30,726 nucleotides of DNA from CALACW01 sp963627915 (GTDB taxonomy: Bacteria > Bacillota > Clostridia > Oscillospirales > Acutalibacteraceae), in assembly GCA_963627915.1 (NCBI GenBank), contig CAVGCY010000024.1:1-30726 (forward strand). Direction: 5' to 3'. The notes under the pieces are model-generated. The model was not told where the DNA came from and did not search any database. It saw only the letters and a list, made by a program, of their open reading frames with translations. Shown here one piece after another: positions 1 to 6,907 of the stretch. Both the position numbers and the translations under genes were made by a program. Position 1 is the first letter of the stretch, and each line of letters begins with the position of its first letter.

Positions 1-15
1 AGGTCTGTAAATCAT
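1..15 (-). CDS. Start of an unknown gene, cut by the left edge
   Basis: Only five codons are in the window, reading MIYRP. They are called as a gene start because a GGAGG ribosome-binding site (24-28) lies 8 bases before the ATG at 15-13, and a very good promoter lies just upstream. It follows the broken virB4 gene on the same strand but has its own promoter, so it is probably a separately expressed cargo or regulatory gene of the element. Five residues do not allow a functional guess. Confidence 0.6.
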
Positions 16-38
16 CGTGACCACCTCCGTTTGTAGAT

Positions 39-67
39 AGTATACCGCAATTCTCCGCAAAAGTCAA
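39..67 (-). promoter_or_regulatory. Sigma-A promoter for the left-edge gene
   Basis: On the minus strand TTGACT (67-62) and TATACT (44-39) are separated by exactly 17 bases, which is close to the vegetative consensus. The leader to the ATG at 15 is short, about 15-20 bases, and contains GGAGG. Confidence 0.8.
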
Positions 68-95
68 TCTGTTTTGCGATTATAAACCGCAAAAC
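45..95. repeat. Operator-like CCGCAA repeats and palindrome around the promoter
   Basis: CCGCAA occurs at 45-50, 55-60 and 87-92. The first two copies are exactly 10 bases apart, one helical turn, and lie inside the promoter spacer. A perfect 8-bp inverted repeat, GTTTTGCG (71-78) and CGCAAAAC (88-95), lies just upstream of the -35. Repeats in and upstream of a promoter usually mean binding sites for a dimeric regulator, so the left-edge gene is probably repressed or autoregulated. This is inference from layout; no regulator is identified. Confidence 0.5.
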
Positions 96-142
96 TTTTC
101 GACAATTTATTCAACTGCGGATTACTTGCTGTAAAGCAAGGG

Positions 143-1622
143 TTAAGCACCCTCGCCCGGTTTAGTAGTCATCAACTTGTAGAGCTTCGTGTTCTTGGGG
201 AACCTATTGGCAAACGGAACAAGGCTGGAGCCGACCTTGATAAGTCCGTGACCGGCATCTACATTGGTGATATACGAGAGCTGGGTATCCGAGATGTTCA
301 GCAGCTTCGCAAGCTCCAATCTGTCCGTGGACGCCTGATTGAGCATCACAATGAACTCAGAGTTTGCCAACATCGTTCTTGCCGTATGGGACTGGAGCAA
401 ATCGTCCACATTCTGCGTGATACCGGTCGCATAAGCGCCGTGTCAGCGTGCGGAACGATTCGATCTTGCGGACACCGAAAGGCATCGCCGTGTTCAGCCC
501 GTCAAGCTGCTGAAACTTGAGAACACCGAACTGACACAAGTGCTTTCTTGCCGTGGTGAGCAGGGCTTCGGTGTCATTGTCAAGCTGCTCCTTGGTGTCC
601 GCCGTGTGAACCATCGTCAGAACGGCAAACATCATTCGCTGGTCACGGGTCGTCAGGTCATCGAGGAACTCCTTCATCTCCTTGCGCTGCTGTTCAATGT
701 CATAAGGAAGCTGTGCAGAGAAGTTGTTGTTGGCGTTCTGACGACGCTGCCAGTTGGTCGCATTGGTTTCCACGCCGAGCAGACGACTTTCGGCTTCCCG
801 CACGGCTTCATCCGTGGGTACAGGGATAACATCAATGGACATCATCAAATTGCGGTTGAGGTCGGTCATTTCCGCAACCATACTGTCCTTGATATAGGAG
901 GCATACTCCCGAAGGAACAGCACTCTGCCGTAACGCTCTCCGATCTTGAAATAGTCACCCGTAAACTCCATCGAGTCCGGGCAAATGAAATCTTTGAAGT
1001 CGTGTCCCTTTCTGCGGGTTTCCTTGATGTCAAAGCGGAACTCCGTTTCTTCACCTGCACGGTAAAAGTCGTGGAAAATGCGGAGCCGTTCATCCGGCTC
1101 CAACTCCACGCACTTACTGCCGAGCCGCCCAAAATTGGCGATCAGATCGGCACCCACACGGGCAAAGTAGTTTCTCGCTTTCTCAACATTCTTCTTGCAC
1201 ACCGAAATGGTGATATATTTCTCCTGAATGATTGAGTTTGCGCCGGTAGCCTTTTCAAGAAGCATCCGATTATATTCCTCACGGTACTCGTCAAGAGCAT
1301 CGCCCTTCAGAGGGAGAAGAATGGTTTTCTCAAAATCCGCACGGTTCAGGCGGCGGTTGTTAATGGTGATCTTGGTGGTTGCACCGCTGTCAAAGCTGTT
1401 GAGCAGTTCCGAATACTCAAGGAACATTGCTTCCTTGTCCTCACGACTGGCGACGGCATAGTTGATGTCGCTGAACTTGTAGGTCTTGGAGAACTTATCT
1501 CTGCCCACCTGAAAAATACCGTCGTCGAAAATTGCCTTGATGGGGATCACATCCTGAACCCCTCTCGGCACAACAAATCGTTCCTTGTCCTGCTTGAGCA
1601 GGTTGCGAAGTGTTTTAATCAT
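143..1622 (-). pseudogene. VirB4-family conjugation ATPase, core deleted and frameshifted
   Basis: VirB4 ATPases power type IV secretion during conjugation at the inner face of the membrane. The first 394 or so residues match the N-terminal half of the VirB4 proteins found next to PrgI in Gram-positive ICEs. At about position 440 the sequence jumps from the segment ending RTLT to the C-terminal segment beginning GAYATGITQNV, in another frame, and continues to the normal-looking end (KLYKLMTTKPGEG) at 143. A few hundred residues that should carry the Walker A and Walker B motifs are missing. The first frame ends after 27 unrelated residues at 357. The start overlaps the end of prgI by 8 bases (ATGATTAA), the usual translational coupling. 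This gene cannot make a working ATPase. Family assignment is confident; the number of lost residues is estimated from family size. Confidence 0.85.
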
Positions 1623-2028
1623 TGGCTTTCAATACCTCCTTCTGCTTGTGTTCCATTTCAGGCTTCATCATTTCGTAGTAGGTGTTGGTGGAACGGAAGG
1701 TCAGTTTCTTCGGCATCAGGAACTCGGATTTGAACCAAGCCCATACGAACTTTTCCGCCGTCATTCCGTTGTATTTGATAAAGCCGAGAGCCGCAAAGGG
1801 GGCGGCTCCCAAAATACACATCCACGATACGGTTTCCGTGCCGACATAGGGCTTGAGCAGGAAATAGAGTCCCACTGCCACCGCACAGGCACAGGCAGAA
1901 AAAATGAACTGTCGCATAGACAGTCCAAAGAACATTGCCTCCGTATAGTTGCGGATTTCTCGGTTGATCTTAACTTCCATTGAAGCTCCATTCTGGTTGG
2001 TCAGAGCAATCACTTTGCAATTTGACAT
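1615..2028 (-). CDS. prgI: PrgI-family conjugation membrane protein with a ParA-like N-terminal fusion
   Basis: PrgI proteins are small membrane components of Gram-positive type IV secretion systems, encoded just before virB4. The normal family start is probably the ATG at 1980 (MEVKINREIRNYTE), with GGAG 5 bases upstream, followed by two membrane segments (roughly LYFLLKPYV and CILGAAPFAALGF) and a conserved C-terminal half. The reading frame instead stays open to an ATG at 2028 with a much stronger site, GGAGG at 2041-2037 spaced 8 bases. The extra residues read MSNCKVIALTNQ, like the start of ParA/Soj ATPases just before their Walker motif. I infer that a deletion joined the 5' end of a parA gene to the region just before prgI, in frame. 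The start at 2028 is chosen on ribosome-site strength. The partner virB4 is broken, so the conjugative function is probably lost. Confidence 0.75.
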   Translation of the reverse strand: MSNCKVIALTNQNGASMEVKINREIRNYTEAMFFGLSMRQFIFSACACAVAVGLYFLLKPYVGTETVSWMCILGAAPFAALGFIKYNGMTAEKFVWAWFKSEFLMPKKLTFRSTNTYYEMMKPEMEHKQKEVLKAND

Positions 2029-2054
2029 AGCTGCGTCCTCCTTTCGCATAGATT

Positions 2055-2077
2055 TAGCCGCTTTGTCAAGGCGGCTA
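2055..2077 (-). promoter_or_regulatory. Hairpin ahead of the parA-prgI ribosome site, sharing arms with the terminator
   Basis: TAGCCGC (2055-2061) and GCGGCTA (2071-2077) are perfect complements. The same AGCCGC/GCGGCT arms form the terminator at 2104-2137, so the right half of that terminator could pair instead with this hairpin. This hairpin ends 14 bases before GGAGG (2041-2037). The layout resembles a terminator/antiterminator pair, but it may be two related hairpins brought together by deletion. Confidence 0.4.
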
Positions 2078-2098
2078 TGTAAATCGTACAGAGAACGC

Positions 2099-2137
2099 AA
2101 AAAAGCCGCTTACTCTTATGGAAAAGAATAAGCGGCT
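2099..2137 (-). terminator. Rho-independent terminator after the 59-residue gene
   Basis: AGCCGCTTA (2104-2112) and TAAGCGGCT (2129-2137) form a perfect 9-bp stem, extendable with one mismatch. On the minus strand the stem runs straight into six T residues (2104-2099). It lies 16 bases after the stop codon of the small gene. Confidence 0.8.
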
Positions 2138-2152
2138 CGCACTTGAATTGCC

Positions 2153-2332
2153 TTAGACATATTCGATTTTCATTTTCTTGACGGGCGCATTGGCTACCTT
2201 GAAAATGAGTTCGTCAATGCAGTCCGTATATCTGCCTTGCCGTATGAGAGCGTTTTTCAGCTCCACAAGGCTATGTAATATCAGCGTCCTTTCGTGACTG
2301 TCTACATATAGATGAGTGGTTTTGTCCTTCAT
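2153..2332 (-). CDS. 59-residue conserved-looking ICE protein
   Basis: The start is the ATG at 2332-2330, with GGAGG at 2345-2341 spaced 8 bases, a promoter just upstream and a strong terminator just downstream, so this is a complete monocistronic unit. The protein begins MKDKTTHLYVDSHERTLI and ends with a basic stretch around VKKMKI. It has no signal peptide or membrane segment. The central part (LVELKNALIRQGRYTDCIDELI) looks helical and amphipathic, like a small DNA-binding or accessory protein. I recall similar short proteins in Tn1549-like elements but cannot assign a function or symbol. It appears intact even though its neighbours are broken. Confidence 0.75.
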   Translation of the reverse strand: MKDKTTHLYVDSHERTLILHSLVELKNALIRQGRYTDCIDELIFKVANAPVKKMKIEYV

Positions 2333-2356
2333 ACTCTCGACCTCCTTGCTAATCTT

Positions 2357-2385
2357 ATTATATAAAAGAGCAGGTGGAAGAACAA
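2357..2385 (-). promoter_or_regulatory. Promoter of the 59-residue gene
   Basis: On the minus strand TTGTTC (2385-2380) and a perfect TATAAT (2362-2357) are 17 bases apart. Transcription would start near 2350, only a few bases before the GGAGG at 2345-2341. Confidence 0.65.
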
Positions 2386-2399
2386 CTTTGCAAAGAGAT

Positions 2400-2439
2400 A
2401 AAAAATAAGCGTATCACTATTTCTAATGATACGCTTATT
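2400..2439 (-). terminator. Strong rho-independent terminator downstream of ppdK and the gene fragment
   Basis: A perfect 13-bp stem (2404-2416 with 2427-2439, core ATAAGCGTATCA) with a 10-base loop runs on the minus strand into a T-run at about 2405-2400. It ends transcripts arriving from the gene fragment at 2452 and from ppdK, and so separates the chromosome from the element. Confidence 0.85.
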
Positions 2440-2451
2440 ATAGTTCGGTTT

Positions 2452-2577
2452 TCAATCAAGGTCGATAAGCACCCTTACGGTGGTATCTCTCCATTGATTT
2501 TTCCTTAAATACTGTCCGTTAGCCTTTCGATAGGCTTCTGCTTCCTTGAAACCAAGCGGTAATTCAAAGGAAAGAGA
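2452..2577 (-). pseudogene. 3' tail of an unrecognised gene next to the ppdK stop
   Basis: About 40 in-frame codons ending at 2452 encode a protein-like tail, including FELPLGFKEAEAYRK and KNQWRDTTVRVLIDLD. The frame is open upstream only because it shadows ppdK, and no start or ribosome site exists at the join. It follows the ppdK stop (2582) by only a few bases, so I read it as the remaining 3' end of an ICE or flanking gene whose body was lost when the element inserted or was deleted. A terminator follows immediately. I do not recognise the family. Confidence 0.5.
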
Positions 2578-2581
2578 ACTC

Positions 2582-5209
2582 CTACCTACTTTTGATAGCT
2601 GCCTGAGCGGCGGCAAGTCTTGCAATGGGTACTCTGAACGGTGAGCAGGATACGTAGTCGAGGCCGATCTCGTGGCAGAACTCAACGGATGTGGGATCGC
2701 CGCCGTGCTCGCCGCAGATTCCGCAATGAAGCTTCGGATTTGCGGGCTTGCCGAGGTTGATAGCCATCTTCATAAGCTTGCCTACGCCAACCTGATCAAG
2801 CTTTGCGAACGGGTCGTTCTCAAAGATCTTGTTGTCATAGTATGCATTGAGGAACTTACCTGCGTCATCACGGCTGAAGCCGAATGTCATCTGAGTAAGG
2901 TCGTTAGTTCCGAAGCAGAAGAAATCGGCTTCCTTAGCGATTTCGTCGGCGGTAAGAGCCGCTCTCGGAATCTCAATCATAGTACCTACTTCATAATCAA
3001 GCTTCTCGCCGGACTCCGCGATGATAGCGTCGGCAGTTTCAACAACAATATTCTTAACAAATTTAAATTCCTTAACCTCGCCTACAAGGGGAATCATAAT
3101 TTCGGGAACAATGTTCCAGTCCGCATGTCTTGATTTAACGGCAAGAGCAGCCTTGATAACGGCGGTAGTCTGCATCTTTGCAATTTCGGGATAGGTAACG
3201 GTAAGACGGCATCCGCGGTGACCCATCATGGGGTTGAACTCGTGGAGAGAAGCAATGATTGTCTTAATCTGCTCAACTGTCTTGCCCTGAGCCTTTGCAA
3301 GAGCCTCAATGTCAGCCTCCTCGGTGGGAACGAACTCATGAAGAGGAGGATCAAGGAATCTGATAGTAACGGGCATACCCTCAAGAGCCTCATAAAGAGC
3401 CTCGAAATCGCCCTGCTGATAAGGCATAATCTTAGCAAGAGCGGCCTCTCTCTCCTCAACAGTGTCGGAGCAGATCATCTCTCTGAACGCCGCGATTCTG
3501 TCAGCCTCGAAGAACATGTGCTCCGTACGGCAAAGACCGATGCCCTCTGCGCCGAGCTCACGTGCCTTCTTAGCGTCACGGGGCGTATCGGCATTGGTGC
3601 GAACCTTAAGAGTTCTGAACTCGTCGGCCCAGCCCATGATTCTGCCGAACTCGCCTGCGATGGAAGCGTCAACCGTGGGGATAATTCCGTCGTAAATATT
3701 ACCGGTAGAACCGTCGATTGAAATATAGTCACCCTCATGGAATGTCTTTCCCGCAAGAACGAACTTCTTGTTCTCCTCGTCCATAGCTATATCGGAGCAG
3801 CCCGAAACGCAGCATGTACCCATACCGCGGGCAACAACAGCCGCGTGAGAGGTCATACCGCCGCGGACGGTGAGTATACCCTGAGAAGCCTTCATGCCGG
3901 TGATATCCTCGGGAGAAGTTTCAAGACGGACAAGAACTACCTTCTCGCCTCTCTCTTTCCATGCTTCCGCGTCCTCTGCCGTAAATACGATTTTACCGCA
4001 TGCGGCTCCGGGAGAAGCGCCGAGACCCTTACCGATAGGCGTTGCCGCCTTAAGAGCCTTGGAATCGAACTGGGGATGAAGAAGTGTATCAAGGTTTCTG
4101 GGGTCAATCATTGCGACTGCCTCTTCGGGGGTTCTCATACCCTCGTCAACGAGGTCGCAGGCAATCTTAAGAGCAGCCTGAGCTGTTCTCTTGCCGTTTC
4201 TTGTCTGAAGCATGAAGAGCTTGCCGTGCTCAACGGTGAACTCCATGTCCTGCATATCTCTGTAATGATTTTCAAGAGTAGAGCAAACTTCCTTAAACTG
4301 CTTGAAAGCCTCGGGGAACTTCTGCTCCATCTCGGTGATGTGCATGGGCGTACGTACGCCGGCAACAACATCCTCGCCCTGTGCGTTGGTAAGGAACTCT
4401 CCGAAAAGTCCCTTTGCGCCGGTAGCGGGGTCGCGGGTAAACGCAACGCCGGTTCCGCAGTCGTCGCCCATATTGCCGAACGCCATGGACTGAACGTTAA
4501 CCGCAGTACCCCATGAATAGGGGATATCGTTATCACGTCTGTAAACGTTTGCACGGGGATTGTCCCATGAACGGAAAACGGCCTTGATAGCGCCGAAGAG
4601 CTGTTCTTTGGGATCGGAGGGGAAATCCGTGCCGATCTTAGCCTTGTACTCAGCCTTGAACTGACCTGCAAGCTCTTTAAGATCGTCTGCGGTAAGTTCA
4701 ACGTCCTGCTTAACGCCCTTCTTATCCTTCATCTCGTCGATGAGCTGTTCAAAATACTTTTTGCCGACCTCCATAACAACGTCGGAATACATCTGAATAA
4801 ATCTTCTGTAGCAGTCCCAAGCCCAACGGGGATTGTTCGACTTCTCTGCGATAACCGCTACAACGTCCTCGTTAAGACCGAGGTTAAGAATGGTGTCCAT
4901 CATGCCGGGCATCGAAGCGCGTGCGCCGGAACGAACGGAAACGAGAAGCGGGTTTTCCTTATCGCCGAACTTTTTGCCGGTGATGCCCTCCATCTTTACG
5001 ATGTACTCGTTGATTTCCGCCATGATATCGGCGTTAATCTCGCGGCCGTCCTCATAGTACTGTGTGCAAGCCTCGGTAGTGATGGTAAAGCCCTGGGGTA
5101 CGGGGAGACCGATATTGGTCATCTCGGCAAGGTTTGCGCCCTTACCGCCGAGGAGCTCTCTCATGTTAGCATTGCCTTCTGAGAAAAGATAACAATACTT
5201 TTTGCTCAT
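2582..5209 (-). CDS. ppdK: Pyruvate, phosphate dikinase
   Basis: This enzyme interconverts pyruvate + ATP + Pi and PEP + AMP + PPi in the cytoplasm. Many anaerobes use it in PPi-linked glycolysis or to make PEP. The 875 residues match the family length. The N-terminal ATP-grasp domain carries NMRELLGGKGANLAEM near residue 16. The phospho-carrier domain has the catalytic histidine in GGMTSHAAVVARG at residue 455. The C-terminal PEP-binding barrel has PMMGHRGCRL and the catalytic cysteine of CGEHGGDP at residue 832. The ATG at 5209 has GGAGG 8 bases upstream and a promoter about 90 bases upstream. The gene is intact to its normal end (RVPIARLAAAQAAIKSR), and the element remnant begins within a few bases of its stop. 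Confidence 0.97.
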   Translation of the reverse strand: MSKKYCYLFSEGNANMRELLGGKGANLAEMTNIGLPVPQGFTITTEACTQYYEDGREINADIMAEINEYIVKMEGITGKKFGDKENPLLVSVRSGARASMPGMMDTILNLGLNEDVVAVIAEKSNNPRWAWDCYRRFIQMYSDVVMEVGKKYFEQLIDEMKDKKGVKQDVELTADDLKELAGQFKAEYKAKIGTDFPSDPKEQLFGAIKAVFRSWDNPRANVYRRDNDIPYSWGTAVNVQSMAFGNMGDDCGTGVAFTRDPATGAKGLFGEFLTNAQGEDVVAGVRTPMHITEMEQKFPEAFKQFKEVCSTLENHYRDMQDMEFTVEHGKLFMLQTRNGKRTAQAALKIACDLVDEGMRTPEEAVAMIDPRNLDTLLHPQFDSKALKAATPIGKGLGASPGAACGKIVFTAEDAEAWKERGEKVVLVRLETSPEDITGMKASQGILTVRGGMTSHAAVVARGMGTCCVSGCSDIAMDEENKKFVLAGKTFHEGDYISIDGSTGNIYDGIIPTVDASIAGEFGRIMGWADEFRTLKVRTNADTPRDAKKARELGAEGIGLCRTEHMFFEADRIAAFREMICSDTVEEREAALAKIMPYQQGDFEALYEALEGMPVTIRFLDPPLHEFVPTEEADIEALAKAQGKTVEQIKTIIASLHEFNPMMGHRGCRLTVTYPEIAKMQTTAVIKAALAVKSRHADWNIVPEIMIPLVGEVKEFKFVKNIVVETADAIIAESGEKLDYEVGTMIEIPRAALTADEIAKEADFFCFGTNDLTQMTFGFSRDDAGKFLNAYYDNKIFENDPFAKLDQVGVGKLMKMAINLGKPANPKLHCGICGEHGGDPTSVEFCHEIGLDYVSCSPFRVPIARLAAAQAAIKSR

Positions 5210-5294
5210 TTAATCTTCCTCCAAAAAAATTTTGAAACTTCGTTTACCCTGAATTTCGGGCATAACGATAATAAGGTATAAATCACCGCTAATT

Positions 5295-5323
5295 ATTATA
5301 ACAGACTGTTTTGAAAATAGCAA
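5295..5323 (-). promoter_or_regulatory. Promoter of ppdK
   Basis: On the minus strand TTGCTA (5323-5318) and TATAAT (5300-5295) are separated by 17 bases. This gives a leader of roughly 80 bases before the ppdK ATG at 5209. Confidence 0.7.
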
Positions 5324-5437
5324 ACAGTTTTTGCGGTATAATTTGATTTTTTCCGAATTGCATAATATTTATTTTGATTTAACGGTTTAATCGTGCTTTT
5401 TTCGTCGACTTTTAATAACTGAATTGTTCAACCGGTA

Positions 5438-5466
5438 TTTACAAAGAATTATTTATATGGTAAGAT
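5438..5466 (+). promoter_or_regulatory. Promoter of the MFS-hydrolase-purB operon
   Basis: TTTACA (5438-5443) and TAAGAT (5461-5466) are spaced 17 bases. Transcription would begin near 5473, about 45 bases before the TTG start at 5519. The 5210-5518 interval is otherwise AT-rich and holds only this and the ppdK promoter. Confidence 0.6.
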
Positions 5467-5518
5467 GTTAATTGTGAAAAATTACGTTTGTGTTTTTAAT
5501 GCGGGGGAGGTTTTCGTT

Positions 5519-6907
5519 TTGGCAAAGAAAAAGAACGGAACGCGCATCTGGTTTAACCTGATTCTGTTCGGGCTCATGGGGCAGATTGCGTGGAACGTTG
5601 AAAACATGTATTTTAACACGTTTTTATGCAATTACATATACGGTCATGCCTCTCAGGCGGCAACGTCGGGAGCGATAAGCATTGTCGACGGCGTTTCGCA
5701 CATGGTCGCTTTAAGCGCCGTTACCGCCGTTGTCACAACGTTTATCATGGGCAATTTAAGCGACAAGGTGAACAACCGTAAGCTTTTTATCTGCGGAGGA
5801 TACATTCTGTGGGGAATCGTTACCGGCTGTTTCGGATTTATTTCGCTTGACAACACGCAGAAGCTGTTCGGCTTTTCGGACGAGGCTGCCGTGCTGACGG
5901 CAACCGTGTGGATAGTTATCGCAATGGACTGCATTATGACGTTCATGGGCTCGACGAGCAACGATTCGGCGTTCAACGCATGGATAACCGACGTGACCGA
6001 AACCGAAAACAGAACCGCCGCCGAGACGGTTCTTGCCGTAATGCCCGTCGCCGCCATGGGGGCAGTCCTTGCAGGCGGCGGAATTGTCGTTTCAAAGGTC
6101 GGCTATCCCGCATTTTTCTTCATTCTCGGAGGAACAGTCATACTGTGCGGAATTATAGGGCTTTTTACTTTAAAGGATTCCCGTTCCGGAATAAGGAATA
6201 CAAATTCAAATTACTGGACGGATCTCTTTTACGGCTTCAAACCGTCCGTCGTAAAGGAAAATTCGAGACTTTACCTGACTCTTGCGGCAATATGCATTTA
6301 TTCGATTGCGCTTCAGGTTTTTTTCCCTTATATAATAGTATACCTCCAGCACAGCAGCGTTGATTTGATGAATTCGATTCCGTCGCTGCTTGAAATGAAG
6401 GCTCTGATACCTATTGCAATAATTGCTCTTGCCGCACTTGCTTTTATAATAGTATTTGTAACAAAATCGAACAAATTCGGCAAGGAAATATTCGTTCTCA
6501 TTGCCGCCGCACTCTATGCGTTCGGACTTATTGCCGCGTATTTCGCTCACGACGCCGTCAAATTCGTATTCTGTGCGCTTCCGATGCTGACCGGCTACGC
6601 AGTCATCGGAATCGCTCTCAACGCCGTAATAAGGGACTTTACTCCTAAGGACAAGACGGGACTTTTCCAGGGAGTCAGAATGATATTTTACGTTCTCATC
6701 CCCATGGTTCTCGGTCCGAGACTCTGCTCGATAGCCTCGAAAAATTCGACAATATCGTATATAAACGAATACGGCGCGGAAAATATTCTGCCGTCGTCGG
6801 TCATGTTCCTTGTCGCGGGAATTACGGCGCTGTTCGTATTTATACCGCTTGCCGTGCTTATCAAAAAAGGCATGGAACCCGACAAAATAAAGGAGTGCGG
6901 TAAATGA
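5519..6907 (+). CDS. MFS transporter, probably for sugars or glycosides
   Basis: This is a polytopic membrane protein of about 462 residues with roughly twelve hydrophobic segments. The N-terminus GLMGQIAWNVENMYFN and the early loop GNLSDKVNNRKLF resemble GPH/SLC45-like cation-sugar symporters of the major facilitator superfamily. I chose the TTG at 5519 (MAKKKNGTRIWFN) because GGAGG at 5506-5510 sits 8 bases before it. The more upstream ATG at 5465 lies within the promoter -10 and has no ribosome site. The stop overlaps the next start by 4 bases (ATGA at 6904-6907), so it is translationally coupled to a glycoside-hydrolase-like gene. That supports uptake of a glycan-derived oligosaccharide, but the substrate cannot be read from sequence. 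Confidence 0.85.
   Translation: MAKKKNGTRIWFNLILFGLMGQIAWNVENMYFNTFLCNYIYGHASQAATSGAISIVDGVSHMVALSAVTAVVTTFIMGNLSDKVNNRKLFICGGYILWGIVTGCFGFISLDNTQKLFGFSDEAAVLTATVWIVIAMDCIMTFMGSTSNDSAFNAWITDVTETENRTAAETVLAVMPVAAMGAVLAGGGIVVSKVGYPAFFFILGGTVILCGIIGLFTLKDSRSGIRNTNSNYWTDLFYGFKPSVVKENSRLYLTLAAICIYSIALQVFFPYIIVYLQHSSVDLMNSIPSLLEMKALIPIAIIALAALAFIIVFVTKSNKFGKEIFVLIAAALYAFGLIAAYFAHDAVKFVFCALPMLTGYAVIGIALNAVIRDFTPKDKTGLFQGVRMIFYVLIPMVLGPRLCSIASKNSTISYINEYGAENILPSSVMFLVAGITALFVFIPLAVLIKKGMEPDKIKECGK

Noticed and set aside
540..1235. A 231-residue plus-strand frame opposite virB4
   Set aside because: It has no ribosome site or promoter and mirrors the virB4 coding strand, whose similarity to VirB4 is clear.
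2672..4700. Several long plus- and minus-strand frames within ppdK
   Set aside because: They are shadows of the ppdK codon pattern. ppdK has all its catalytic motifs.
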